Assembly (NCBI GenBank): GCA_937981955.1
Contig: CALJNA010000030.1
Coordinates: forward strand, 1 to 47,762
Source of the DNA: an uncultured Granulosicoccaceae bacterium
Lineage (GTDB): Bacteria > Pseudomonadota > Gammaproteobacteria > Granulosicoccales > Granulosicoccaceae
DNA: 47,762 nucleotides
Direction: 5' to 3'
Below the pieces are notes generated by a model that was not told the DNA's origin, ran no database searches, and was given only the letters and a program-made list of their open reading frames with translations. Position numbers and translations under genes: made by a program. Below, one piece after another: positions 9,051-17,342 of this stretch (the first letter of the stretch is position 1; each line of letters begins with the position of its first letter).

Positions 9051-9263
9051 GCAATTATTTCGATACCGCTTCGATGGTGCGAATTATAACGAGCTGGTGA
9101 ACAAAATCATGGTTCATGGCGCACGAATTTATTACGGCGTCACGAATGTGTGTTTGCAGCTACCTGACAGGGCGTTTTTATCCCGTTGTTGCGCGAAAAT
9201 TGTTGCTCCTGCGTGGGATCAAATGTGAGCAAATCGTTGGCCAGTTTGATTGACAGGGCACAC

Positions 9264-9290
9264 ATTGGTGCTAATTGGTACTTTATTGGT
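9264..9290. repeat. Three ATTGGT direct repeats at one-helical-turn spacing
   Basis: ATTGGT occurs at 9264-9269, 9274-9279 and 9285-9290, spaced 10 and 11 bp, so all copies face the same side of the helix. The array lies between the marR stop (9304) and the start of the unrecognised gene at 9050. A TATAAT overlaps the last copy on the plus strand. It could be an activator-binding array for the minus-strand gene; that is inference. Confidence 0.45.
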
Positions 9291-9303
9291 ATAATTTTAC
9301 TGG

Positions 9304-9786
9304 TTATGCAGGTTCATCTTCGGGTTGTTCAGCTTGGCTCGGTTCAACATTCACGCCATCAAGCAGTGTGTTGATGATGTCGTTCAGCGCATCGAGCTGT
9401 GCCGTTGATAATTTGCTCATGAAACACAGCTCGTGTTTCTGAATGTCGGCCCATGAGGCATGCAGTTTTTCGCGCCCGTCGTCAGTCAAAGTCAACAGCC
9501 GGGTTCGTCCGTCCTCACCTATAATGTTGCGCTCGATAAGCTTATCTGATTCCATGCTCTTCAGAAGACGCGAGACGGCGGGGCGACTCACACCAATATG
9601 GTCGGCTAAATCAGACGGAGAACACTGGTTTTCAATTTCCACTCCTGCCAGTATGTACCACTGCATCAGTGAAATTTTTTGCGGTGCAAGTGCGCCGTCA
9701 AGGCTGCTTTGCATGAGCTTGGTTGCAAGGCTCATCTGGTAACTCAATCGGTGATGAAGCCTGTAGTGTTGTAGCTCTTCAGTCAT
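9304..9786 (-). CDS. MarR-family transcriptional regulator
   Basis: A 160-residue winged-helix dimeric regulator. Visible features are the N-terminal dimerisation helices, LMQWYILAGVEI, the recognition region SPSDLADHIGVSRPAVSRLLKSMESDKLIER (near 57-87) and the wing with the MarR signature GEDGRTRLLTLTDDG. It is transcribed divergently from the reductive dehalogenase gene across a 424-bp region, so it most likely controls that gene and perhaps itself. MarR regulators commonly sense phenolic or aromatic ligands, which fits a halophenol-type effector, but the ligand is not visible in sequence. The extended acidic C-terminus (EPSQAEQPEDEPA) is not part of the usual fold. Confidence 0.92.
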   Translation of the reverse strand: MTEELQHYRLHHRLSYQMSLATKLMQSSLDGALAPQKISLMQWYILAGVEIENQCSPSDLADHIGVSRPAVSRLLKSMESDKLIERNIIGEDGRTRLLTLTDDGREKLHASWADIQKHELCFMSKLSTAQLDALNDIINTLLDGVNVEPSQAEQPEDEPA

Positions 9787-9994
9787 TTTTTTGTTGTAGT
9801 AGTTCTTGGTGAAGTACTTAAAGTGTTTGAGTAATGGTTCGGTCGCACACTTTCAAAACAAATGCTCGTGTTGGCTGATTTTTATAATCTGTTTGATTGC
9901 CGAAGCTATGCCTGATTGTTCTTTGTAACTAATGACTCCAAAAGTGCGAAGTTGCTTTATAACGGTGATAAGAAAAACAGGAGGTTACAGCTGT

Positions 9995-10159
9995 TTGACA
10001 GAACGTAACCAGACCCAGATGTGCCATACCCAAATGCACCATGACAACACACGATATTTGTGCATACGTTGCCATTTGTGTCGCATACGGTATATCGCTT
10101 ACGACGCTTACCTGGTCTTTACTTTTTGGTTCGTACTTTTAATCAGTGAATCGAATTAG
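9995..10159 (+). CDS. Possible small Cys/His-rich single-helix membrane peptide (uncertain)
   Basis: A 54-residue frame starting at TTG 9995 lies 9-10 nt after a strong AGGAGG (9979-9984). The peptide has a Cys/His-rich first half (including CIRCHLC) and a hydrophobic segment YLVFTFWFVLLI near its end. Its stop overlaps the left arm of the inverted repeat before the dehalogenase gene. The frame also runs upstream to an ATG at 9932, without a Shine-Dalgarno there. It might be a small membrane protein co-transcribed with the dehalogenase, or chance. No homologue is known to me. Confidence 0.22.
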   Translation: MTERNQTQMCHTQMHHDNTRYLCIRCHLCRIRYIAYDAYLVFTFWFVLLISESN

Positions 10160-10178
10160 TTGACTTTGTCAGTCAACT
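10158..10178. promoter_or_regulatory. Inverted repeat, candidate MarR operator before rdhA
   Basis: Perfect inverted repeat AGTTGACT-N5-AGTCAACT, 32 bp upstream of the dehalogenase ATG. Length and symmetry suit a MarR dimer, and the regulator gene is divergent. The left arm contains a TTGACT -35-like hexamer, so occupancy could block RNA polymerase. Repressor identity is inferred from context. Confidence 0.6.
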
Positions 10179-10210
10179 TAAATGATGTCATGAAACCGTA
10201 GCAGGGCACT

Positions 10211-13200
10211 ATGCGCATATTTACAGATAAAAACAGGGCACCCCATCTGGGCGCTTATCCTGTGGAGTTACTTGGCAGGCGAGCGGCGTCGATGCAGTCG
10301 GTTAATGCACCGACCATGCAACCGTTGAGTTTTGATTTGCCCGATGCACCGTTCTCTATTGTTAATGCCATGCGAGAACATCAGGCCATGCTGGATGCAA
10401 TTCGAACAGGTTTGACGAACAAGGCAAGAGCCATATGTCCTGATGATCCTGTCGATCGCGCAAATCATTTAAAAGCGTTTGCGTACTTTGCCGATGCGTC
10501 TATGGTGGGTACGTGTTTGGTTGAGCCTGATGCGCTTCTTGATGCTCCAATCAGAAACCCCGGCATTGATCGTTTGGCCGAAGATTTACGCACGCGACAA
10601 ACCAAAACACTTGCCGCCGGCATTGACTTGATCATGGCTGACCTGCGCGATTCCATGAATGCACCGCCGAGTTCCATCGACGGTCATACACACGCTTTGG
10701 TTTTTCTTTACGAGTACCCGCGAGACCCGACGATCGATGAGCCAGGCACCGACTGGATTATCAATGCTCAGGCGCATAGGGCTTGTTTGCTTGCATCGGA
10801 AACAGCGGTTGTGTTGGCAAACTATATCCGACTACTCGGATACGATGCGCGTGCGCACAGTGCCACTACCAGCGATGTCAACCTGAATCAGCTGGCAATG
10901 CAGGCAGGCCTTGCCACTGTTGAAGATGAGTGCATGGTTAATCCTTATTTAGGACAACGCTTTGGTATTGGTGCAATCACTACCTCATTCGAGCTGGCTT
11001 GCGATCAGCCGTTGGTTAACCTTGATGAGCAAGACACGCGTCGCTCGCATGGACTTCGCTGGAAGCTTGGAGTAGGTACGGCAAAAAATGCGATGAACCA
11101 TGTGGCCTACGCCAAGCGTCGATTCGTGGATGGCGCACACCCGTTTGAAACCCTGAACCGCGTTGACCTACCCACCACCTTTATTGATGAAGCGCGTGTT
11201 GCACGTGTACCCAAGCGTACCGACATGTTTGCGCGTGCAAACTTTGGTGATATGGGCAAGCAACTTCAGGAAGGCGCAAAAGGTGGTAAATATGTGAGTA
11301 AAGCGGCACCCTCTATGGCGCAGCGTCGAGCACTCGGTGCATTTGTGCTGCTGCAGGACGGAGCGGCTGAAACCAGCCGGACCAAGCTAGACCCGCAGCA
11401 AGCCAGTGATTTGATCAAGGCCACGAGTTATTTTTTGGGCGCAGATGCGGTGGGTATTTCCCGTTGCCCGGATTGGAGCTGGTATTCACACGATGCCAGA
11501 GGAGAGGTTCTCGACCCACCGCACGACCAAGCCATCTCCATGGTCATCGATCAGGGTTACAACACCATGGAAGGGTCCTCTGGTGATGACTGGATAGCGG
11601 TTTCTCAATCCATGCGCGCGTACTTGCGTTTCTCTTTACTTGGCGGCGTACTCGCCAAGCAGATTCGTCATCTTGGATTCAAAGCAAAAGCGCACACGGT
11701 TTTGGATGGTGAAGTGTTACAGCCACCGTTGTTATTGCTATCGGGTTTGGGTGAAGTATCGCGAATAGGTGAAGTTATTCTGAATCCCTTTTTAGGACCA
11801 AGATTAAAATCCGGTGTTGTCACAACCGATATGCCACTGGCCCACGATAAGCCGATTGATTTTGGTTTGCAGAAATTTTGCGAAAGCTGCAACAAGTGCG
11901 CGCGCGAGTGTCCGTCGGGTGCGATCACTGCCGGTCCGAAATTAATGTTCAACGGTTATGAGATCTGGAAATCCGACTCTCAGAAATGCACAAACTATCG
12001 CGTGACAACACCTGGCGGTGCAATGTGTGGACGATGCATGAAAACTTGTCCGTGGAACCTTGAAGGCTTGTTTAAAGAAAAACCGTTCCGGTGGGCTGCA
12101 ATGAATATTCCGGCAGCCGCACCGGTTTTGGCAAAACTTGACGATGCGCTTGGCAACGGCAGTCTGAACCCGGTAAAAAAATGGTGGTGGGATTTGGAAG
12201 CACAGCCCGATGGTCGCTTTCAACCGACAGATAAGCCTGTGAATGAGCGAACACTGCAAAAGGATTTACATCTGAAATACGAAGACCAAACTCTGGCTGT
12301 TTATCCTGCAAACCTTGCCCCGCATCCATACCCATATCCATTTCCGATGGACAGGGAAAAAGGCATTGAAGCGTATCAGGCAATGATCACTGCTGAAAGC
12401 TATAAAGCAAAGCTTGCAAAAGGTGAGACCGATGGTCTGGCTCATGTGTATACAGCCGATGGTGAAAGCCCGGTTATACAGGTGGAGCTGGTTACCGTTG
12501 ATCATATGACCGATGATATTTGCAAGTACGAGTTTCAGACACTCGATGGTTCTGAACTGCCTGAGTGGAGCGCGGGAGCTCATCTGGACATTGTCGTTGC
12601 GCCTGAGTACTTGCGGCAATATTCCATGAGCGGGAATCCGGCGGATAGATCAAAATATCAAATTGGCGTGCTGCGCGAAGATACGGGGCGTGGCGGTTCT
12701 TTGCTCATGCATCGTATATTTACCAAAGGGCGCAGGCTCTTTATATCCAAGCCGATTAATCACTTCGAACTCGATGAGCAAGCGGGTCATACTTTGTTAC
12801 TTGGCGGTGGTATCGGTATTACACCACTGATTGCCATGGCGCATCGTCTGCACGCGATCAATGCCAGTTTTGAATTACATTATTCCGGACGAGCTCGAGA
12901 GACGATGGGGTATCTGTCAGACCTTGCAGCCATGCCGTGGGCGGACAAAGTGCACTACCACGTTACTGATGAAGGCAGTCGCGCTGAATTCGAGTCCATT
13001 TTCACTGCTGCCGGTACCGGTGCGTCTGCACGTACAGGAACCCATGTCTACACATGTGGTGCGGAGAACTACATGTCGGCGGTGATGGATGCAGCTGCAA
13101 AGGCGGGTATACCCGAGGAACATCGGCATCTTGAGTACTTTAATGTTCCTGAAATACCCGACTATATAAATCACCCCTTCAGCGTAAAATTAAAAAGCTC

Positions 13201-13438
13201 TGGTCAGGAGTTCGCTATACCAGCTGATAAGTCTGCCACCGATGTCATGGTAGAGCAGGGTATTAACATCGATATCAAATGCTCTGATGGTTTATGCGGC
13301 GTTTGTAAGTGCGGGTTGGTAGAGGGTGAGGTTGAGCACCGCGATTTTGTGCTGTCGGCTAAGCAGCGTGAATCGCACATTATACTTTGTCAGTCCAGAG
13401 CGCTGGAAAAAGACGGTGTGATTGTGGTTGATTTATAA
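10211..13438 (+). CDS. rdhA: Self-sufficient NAD(P)H-dependent reductive dehalogenase (RdhA fused to FAD/2Fe-2S reductase)
   Basis: A 1075-residue cytoplasmic corrinoid iron-sulfur enzyme expected to remove halogen from an organohalide using NAD(P)H. The N-terminal 650 residues are RdhA-like: two related cobalamin-domain halves share a visible duplication (ANYIRLLGYDARAHS near 200, AKQIRHLGFKAKAHT near 481, each followed by NPxLG). Two [4Fe-4S] motifs follow: CESCNKCARECP (Cys557, 560, 563, 567) and Cys593 with CGRCMKTCP (606, 609, 613). Residues about 735-960 form a ferredoxin-reductase module with the FAD motif RQYS (802-805) and NAD(P) motif GGGIGITP (865-872). The C-terminal plant-type 2Fe-2S domain has Cys1024, 1029, 1032 and 1060. 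This order matches BhbA of Comamonas and NpRdhA of Nitratireductor. No Tat signal is seen and no canonical RdhB anchor is recognised beside it, which argues against organohalide respiration. A QueG-like role is unlikely given the size and fusion. The substrate is unknown. Confidence 0.92.
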   Translation: MRIFTDKNRAPHLGAYPVELLGRRAASMQSVNAPTMQPLSFDLPDAPFSIVNAMREHQAMLDAIRTGLTNKARAICPDDPVDRANHLKAFAYFADASMVGTCLVEPDALLDAPIRNPGIDRLAEDLRTRQTKTLAAGIDLIMADLRDSMNAPPSSIDGHTHALVFLYEYPRDPTIDEPGTDWIINAQAHRACLLASETAVVLANYIRLLGYDARAHSATTSDVNLNQLAMQAGLATVEDECMVNPYLGQRFGIGAITTSFELACDQPLVNLDEQDTRRSHGLRWKLGVGTAKNAMNHVAYAKRRFVDGAHPFETLNRVDLPTTFIDEARVARVPKRTDMFARANFGDMGKQLQEGAKGGKYVSKAAPSMAQRRALGAFVLLQDGAAETSRTKLDPQQASDLIKATSYFLGADAVGISRCPDWSWYSHDARGEVLDPPHDQAISMVIDQGYNTMEGSSGDDWIAVSQSMRAYLRFSLLGGVLAKQIRHLGFKAKAHTVLDGEVLQPPLLLLSGLGEVSRIGEVILNPFLGPRLKSGVVTTDMPLAHDKPIDFGLQKFCESCNKCARECPSGAITAGPKLMFNGYEIWKSDSQKCTNYRVTTPGGAMCGRCMKTCPWNLEGLFKEKPFRWAAMNIPAAAPVLAKLDDALGNGSLNPVKKWWWDLEAQPDGRFQPTDKPVNERTLQKDLHLKYEDQTLAVYPANLAPHPYPYPFPMDREKGIEAYQAMITAESYKAKLAKGETDGLAHVYTADGESPVIQVELVTVDHMTDDICKYEFQTLDGSELPEWSAGAHLDIVVAPEYLRQYSMSGNPADRSKYQIGVLREDTGRGGSLLMHRIFTKGRRLFISKPINHFELDEQAGHTLLLGGGIGITPLIAMAHRLHAINASFELHYSGRARETMGYLSDLAAMPWADKVHYHVTDEGSRAEFESIFTAAGTGASARTGTHVYTCGAENYMSAVMDAAAKAGIPEEHRHLEYFNVPEIPDYINHPFSVKLKSSGQEFAIPADKSATDVMVEQGINIDIKCSDGLCGVCKCGLVEGEVEHRDFVLSAKQRESHIILCQSRALEKDGVIVVDL

Positions 13439-13513
13439 GACTGACTGATAGCTGTTGGTATCTTTACCGCGCAGTTCATTCACACGCGTAATGTGTAAAC
13501 GCCGCATCGTTAT

Positions 13514-14620
13514 CTAATTCTGCGGTGCATCCGCGATCATCACCGCGCGCCTTGGGCGTGGCAGGCCTTCCACGGTGAGTGCCTTGTTTTCCGGGTCGAG
13601 CGATTCTGCCAGTGATTCATATGGCATCCAGTCTGTGGTGCGCTGCTCCAGTTGTGAGGTGATATCGACCGATACGCAGCGTATGTTTTTAAATCCGGCG
13701 TCCTTCATCCACTTTGCCAGTAATGGAACCGATGGCAGTGACCAGATGTTTCTCATCCGGGCATAACGCTCTTCGATGTTTAGTTCAGATTCATCTTCAC
13801 CCAGTGCCACCAGCGTCTCAAGTACCAGCTCACCCCCCGGTACCATCGCCTGGCGAAGCTCAGCAAGATGCGCACGTGGCTCTTTCCTGTGGTAAAGCAC
13901 ACCCATAGAGAACACAGTGTCGAAGCTGTGCATATTGGTCGGAAGCGTTTCCATGGTTAATGGCAGAATGCTTACTGCCTTATCGTTTATATAGTGCTGC
14001 AGAGCTTGAAACTGCAGCATAAACAGTACGCCAGGGTCGATGCCAAGTACGCTTGATGCACCTTGTGCTCGCATCCGCCACATGTGATACCCGTTACCAC
14101 ATCCGACATCAAGTACGGTGCGGTTTTGCAAGGGCGTGATGTGTGGGTACACGCGATTCCATTTCCAGTCCGATCGCCATTCGGTATTAATCGTTACATC
14201 AGCAATGCGATACGGCCCTTTCCGCCAGGGTTTCAACCCTTGTAAAGCGGAAACCAGTTCAGGGTAGGCGTGTGCAGTGTCGTTCAATAATTCAGACTCA
14301 ATGGACTGTGTAGCTGAGTGTGCGGCCGCATCTGTACTGCTTTGATCGTCATCGGCAGCTGCCTTATCTGCGGCTATGTCTGCATCGGTTAGTACGGCTA
14401 CGCCTGCTTCGTGGTCGAGTTCAATTCGGGATACAGGCAATTCAGGTAAAGAACCTAATGCGGCTCTCCAGCGAGGCAAATCTCCATGATGACGCCCACT
14501 CATTCGTTGGTTGGCAGCATCAATTAATGCATCAGCCCACTCAGATATCGGTGTGTCGGCCCAGGCGTTTCGAAGGCCGGTTTCATCGAGTGTAAAAGTA
14601 TTATTGTTATTGTCGTTCAT
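13514..14620 (-). CDS. cmoB: tRNA U34 carboxymethyltransferase
   Basis: Uses carboxy-S-adenosyl-methionine made by CmoA to convert 5-hydroxyuridine to 5-oxyacetyluridine at the tRNA wobble base. The C-terminal methyltransferase domain is clearly CmoB: WRSDWKWNRV, VLDVGCGNGYHMWRM, GIDPGVLFMLQF and FSMGVLYHRKEP. At 368 residues it is longer than E. coli CmoB (323); the excess includes a polar Ala/Asp/Ser-rich insertion around residues 79-110 between the N-terminal domain and the core. It lies 45 nt downstream of cmoA on the same strand. Confidence 0.96.
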   Translation of the reverse strand: MNDNNNNTFTLDETGLRNAWADTPISEWADALIDAANQRMSGRHHGDLPRWRAALGSLPELPVSRIELDHEAGVAVLTDADIAADKAAADDDQSSTDAAAHSATQSIESELLNDTAHAYPELVSALQGLKPWRKGPYRIADVTINTEWRSDWKWNRVYPHITPLQNRTVLDVGCGNGYHMWRMRAQGASSVLGIDPGVLFMLQFQALQHYINDKAVSILPLTMETLPTNMHSFDTVFSMGVLYHRKEPRAHLAELRQAMVPGGELVLETLVALGEDESELNIEERYARMRNIWSLPSVPLLAKWMKDAGFKNIRCVSVDITSQLEQRTTDWMPYESLAESLDPENKALTVEGLPRPRRAVMIADAPQN

Positions 14621-14665
14621 ACGTATTGCGTCTTGCCTGAATGCAGCCTTGCTGTGGTTCGCACA

Positions 14666-15442
14666 TTATTTGATAGCGATAATCGAGGCAAAGTTAAAGC
14701 ACTGAAACCAGACGCTGGAGCTTTTAAATCCCGCGTTAGCCAATCTGTTCGCATGTGTGTTTAATGTGTCCGGTATTAACACATTTTCCAGCGCGGTGCG
14801 TTTTTGACTGATTTCAAGATCAGAGTAACCGTTTGCACGTTTAAAGTTATGGTACATGTTGATGTGTAGCTCACTAAGCACTGGGTCATCAAAAGTGACT
14901 TTTTCAGAGAGTATCAACACACCGCCTGGCTTCATGGCTCGTGCAATAGATTGAATAAGCGCATCGCGATATTGGGGTGATATGAACTGTAAGGTAAAGT
15001 TCATGGCTACAACTGATGCGTTTTCAAGCTTGCTATGTTGAATGTCATCACAAGCCAGGTGGACCGGTAGCGTATCTGTATCGACTTGTGTGGCGATAAG
15101 CTCGGCGCATTTGTCGAGCATTGCCTGCGAATTATCGATCGCATGAATAACGCAGCCTTGCGCTAACGCTGGCTCTTCTTTCCGGGCATCCATCAGTGAT
15201 TGGCGCATGGACAAGGTCGTCGCACCCAGGGAACAACCGAGGTCGTACAAGTGAGTTTCGGGTTGCACGAAACGGGCAGCCAGAAGACCGGTTTGCGAGA
15301 TAATCGCTTCGTATCCTGGAATTGAGCGCTTTAACATGTCAGGAAACACGTCAACAACGCGCTTATCGAAGGTAAAGTCGCTGACTTCCCCAAGCGGGTT
15401 GGCAAACAGTGAGTCGCGTTGCTGATTAAATCCGGTTTTCAT
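14666..15442 (-). CDS. cmoA: Carboxy-S-adenosyl-L-methionine synthase
   Basis: Makes carboxy-SAM from SAM and prephenate for CmoB. The 258 residues match the family: N-terminal DSLFANPLGEVSDFTFDKRV, the SAM loop LYDLGCSLGATTLSM, HAIDNSQAMLDKC, and VAMNFTLQFI followed by SPQYRDALI. It is the first gene of the cmoA-cmoB pair. The 191 nt upstream are shared with the divergent DNA glycosylase gene. Confidence 0.96.
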   Translation of the reverse strand: MKTGFNQQRDSLFANPLGEVSDFTFDKRVVDVFPDMLKRSIPGYEAIISQTGLLAARFVQPETHLYDLGCSLGATTLSMRQSLMDARKEEPALAQGCVIHAIDNSQAMLDKCAELIATQVDTDTLPVHLACDDIQHSKLENASVVAMNFTLQFISPQYRDALIQSIARAMKPGGVLILSEKVTFDDPVLSELHINMYHNFKRANGYSDLEISQKRTALENVLIPDTLNTHANRLANAGFKSSSVWFQCFNFASIIAIK

Positions 15443-15633
15443 GACCTGTTACATGTGCTTCGTTTATTGGCATTGAGTGCGTTCGCAGCCCTAGGCTTCG
15501 AGCGTGTCAATAGCTGATCGATTATCGAGGTTTACGTTCAAATTGTGCCTCTCTGCCGAGCATGCTCACTTTACGATTATACTAGCGGCTTAATAAACGA
15601 CACGATGCCGCAACCGAACACACTTGTATACCG

Positions 15634-16263
15634 ATGTCTTTGCAATACAAGCCAGAAACTGCCCGACGCCGTCTTAAAAATGCGGACCCCGTCATGGCCC
15701 GGCTGATTAAACGCGTTGGTCCGTTTAAAATGCAGACCGAGTTCGAGCTGAGTCCGTTTGAAGCTTTATTGCGAGCTATCGTCCATCAACAGCTCTCCAC
15801 TAAAGCGGCCGGAGCCATTCATGCCAGAGTCACAGCTCTTTTCGACAGCGAGATACAACCTGCGACCTTGCTCAAGACCGACGATGACACCCTGCGCTCG
15901 GCCGGATTGTCAAAGGCCAAAGTGCTGGCCGTCAAAGACCTGGCCTCCAGGCGCATCGATGGTACCGTACCTGATCTGGCTGTGCTGCAAAGCGAAAGCG
16001 ACGAGCGCATTATAGAGCGCTTGAGTTCGGTAAGAGGCGTTGGACGCTGGACCGTTGAAATGATGTTGATATTTCGTCTTGGCAGGGCAGATGTGTTGCC
16101 GTTGAATGACTTGGGTGTACGCAAAGGCTATCACTTTGCCTACGGAACCGATGCGCTGCCAACCCCCACTGAACTTACCGAAGCCGGATTGTTATGGGCT
16201 CCTTATCGATCGGTTGCCAGCTGGTACTTGTGGCGAGCTTGCGAGCTTGACTGGAACACATGA
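15634..16263 (+). CDS. DNA-3-methyladenine glycosylase, AlkA-type HhH-GPD protein
   Basis: Base-excision-repair glycosylase that removes alkylated purines. The 209 residues contain the HhH-GPD core: [12 protein letters not shown], the [13 protein letters not shown] helix, the hairpin [16 protein letters not shown] and the catalytic region [13 protein letters not shown], where Asp159 is the expected catalytic aspartate. It lacks the N-terminal domain of E. coli AlkA (282 residues), as in the short bacterial/MAG1-like type. Its stop overlaps the azlC start by 4 nt (ATGA), so it is co-translated with the transporter pair; the functional link is not obvious. Confidence 0.92.
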   Translation: MSLQYKPETARRRLKNADPVMARLIKRVGPFKMQTEFELSPFEALLRAIVHQQLSTKAAGAIHARVTALFDSEIQPATLLKTDDDTLRSAGLSKAKVLAVKDLASRRIDGTVPDLAVLQSESDERIIERLSSVRGVGRWTVEMMLIFRLGRADVLPLNDLGVRKGYHFAYGTDALPTPTELTEAGLLWAPYRSVASWYLWRACELDWNT

Positions 16264-17000
16264 ATCACTCAACGTCTGCACGTAGCGAATTTTTCGCCGG
16301 TATGCGAGCGATAATTCCGCTGGTTATCGGTGCGACACCGTTCGGGATGTTGTTTGGCGCGTTGGCCGTATCTGTTGGTTTATCCTGGTGGGCAACCATG
16401 GGGTTAAGTCTTATAGTGTTTGCAGGCTCTTCTCAATTTGTTGCAGCCGGACTGGTAGGGCAAGGCGCCAGTGTGGGGATCATTGTACTGACAACTTTCG
16501 TGGTCAATCTGCGGCACGCTTTATATGCTGCATCCCTCGGACCCTACCTTCGTCATCTGTCTCATCGCTGGCTTGCACCGTTGGCGTTTCTATTAACCGA
16601 TGAAGCCTATGCAGCCGTCATTCATCGTTTTGAACAAGCCGATGAATCACCGAACAAGCACTGGTTTTATTTTGGTGGCGCGTTACTGATGTATGTCAAT
16701 TGGCAGCTATGGACGGTTGCCGGCATTGTTACAGGCCAACGCTTGAAAAGCGTGGGTGATCTTGGGCTTGAGTTTGCGATGGTGGTGACCTTTATCGGTA
16801 TTGTTGTACCGCTCATCAGGCGATGGCCCATGTTGGTTTGCGCTTTGGTGGCAGGTGCTATGGCACTGCTGTTGAACGGGCTGCCGCACCAATTGGGTTT
16901 AATTCTGGCTGCGCTGTGCGGTATCGTGGCGGGAGTGTTAATCGAGAATTTTCTTCCGCATGATTCGTCCAACGAATCATCTGATCAGAAACAACCCTGA
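16260..17000 (+). CDS. azlC: AzlC-family branched-chain amino acid exporter, large subunit
   Basis: A 246-residue inner-membrane protein with about six to seven helices. The N-terminus [20 protein letters not shown], the segment [16 protein letters not shown] and [15 protein letters not shown] are the AzlC/YgaZ signatures. Together with the next gene it forms an AzlCD/YgaZH-type exporter of branched-chain or related amino acids; the exact substrate is not visible. It overlaps the glycosylase gene by 4 nt and ends 1 nt before the small subunit starts. Confidence 0.93.
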   Translation: MNHSTSARSEFFAGMRAIIPLVIGATPFGMLFGALAVSVGLSWWATMGLSLIVFAGSSQFVAAGLVGQGASVGIIVLTTFVVNLRHALYAASLGPYLRHLSHRWLAPLAFLLTDEAYAAVIHRFEQADESPNKHWFYFGGALLMYVNWQLWTVAGIVTGQRLKSVGDLGLEFAMVVTFIGIVVPLIRRWPMLVCALVAGAMALLLNGLPHQLGLILAALCGIVAGVLIENFLPHDSSNESSDQKQP

Positions 17001-17001
17001 C

Positions 17002-17328
17002 ATGAGCGCATTAGAACAAATCGCATTGATTGTCGGCATGATGAGCGTAACCTTCGGGGTTCGCTATTCCGTACTGGCGCTAAGTGGCCGCATGCGTTTT
17101 TCAAAACGCGTCGAGCAGGCCTTGCGCTTTGTGCCAGTCGCCGTGCTGACGGCGCTGTGCACACCAATCCTGTTTAAACCCGAAGGAACCTGGCTGCTAT
17201 CGTTTGATAACAGCCACCTGGTTGCTGGTGTGGTGGCGATCGTCATAGCCGCAGTCACGCGGCATTTACTGTTGACCATCACGCTGGGGATGGCCTTATT
17301 CCTGGTCTTGCACCTGGGACTGATTTGA
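17002..17328 (+). CDS. azlD: AzlD-family branched-chain amino acid exporter, small subunit
   Basis: A 108-residue membrane protein with three to four helices, partner of AzlC. The sequence MTALCTP-like segment VLTALCTPILF and FVPVAVL are typical of AzlD. The ATG at 17002 was chosen because it follows the azlC stop by 1 nt; the frame extends upstream to 16960, but those codons overlap azlC and encode a non-hydrophobic, unlikely leader. It is convergent with the DAHP synthase gene, with only 14 nt between stops and no clear terminator. Confidence 0.92.
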   Translation: MSALEQIALIVGMMSVTFGVRYSVLALSGRMRFSKRVEQALRFVPVAVLTALCTPILFKPEGTWLLSFDNSHLVAGVVAIVIAAVTRHLLLTITLGMALFLVLHLGLI

Positions 17329-17342
17329 TCGCTGTTTAGAAC

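Larger units (their letters stand above)
9787..10210. promoter_or_regulatory. Divergent marR-rdhA intergenic region
   Basis: This 424-bp AT-rich region separates the two divergent genes. It holds an 8+5+8 inverted repeat next to the dehalogenase start and an AGGAGG sequence preceding a short frame, both listed separately. No cobalamin riboswitch is apparent, although the downstream enzyme is expected to need a corrinoid. No -35/-10 pair is convincing enough to call. Confidence 0.6.

Noticed and set aside
9787..10210. Cobalamin riboswitch before the corrinoid-dependent dehalogenase
   Set aside because: Looked for because of the expected cofactor; no B12-box-like conserved segment was seen.
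10211..13438. Epoxyqueuosine reductase (QueG) for the RdhA-like gene
   Set aside because: QueG is about 350-400 residues with a different C-terminus; this protein is 1075 residues with fused flavin and 2Fe-2S modules and the RdhA-type second cluster motif.
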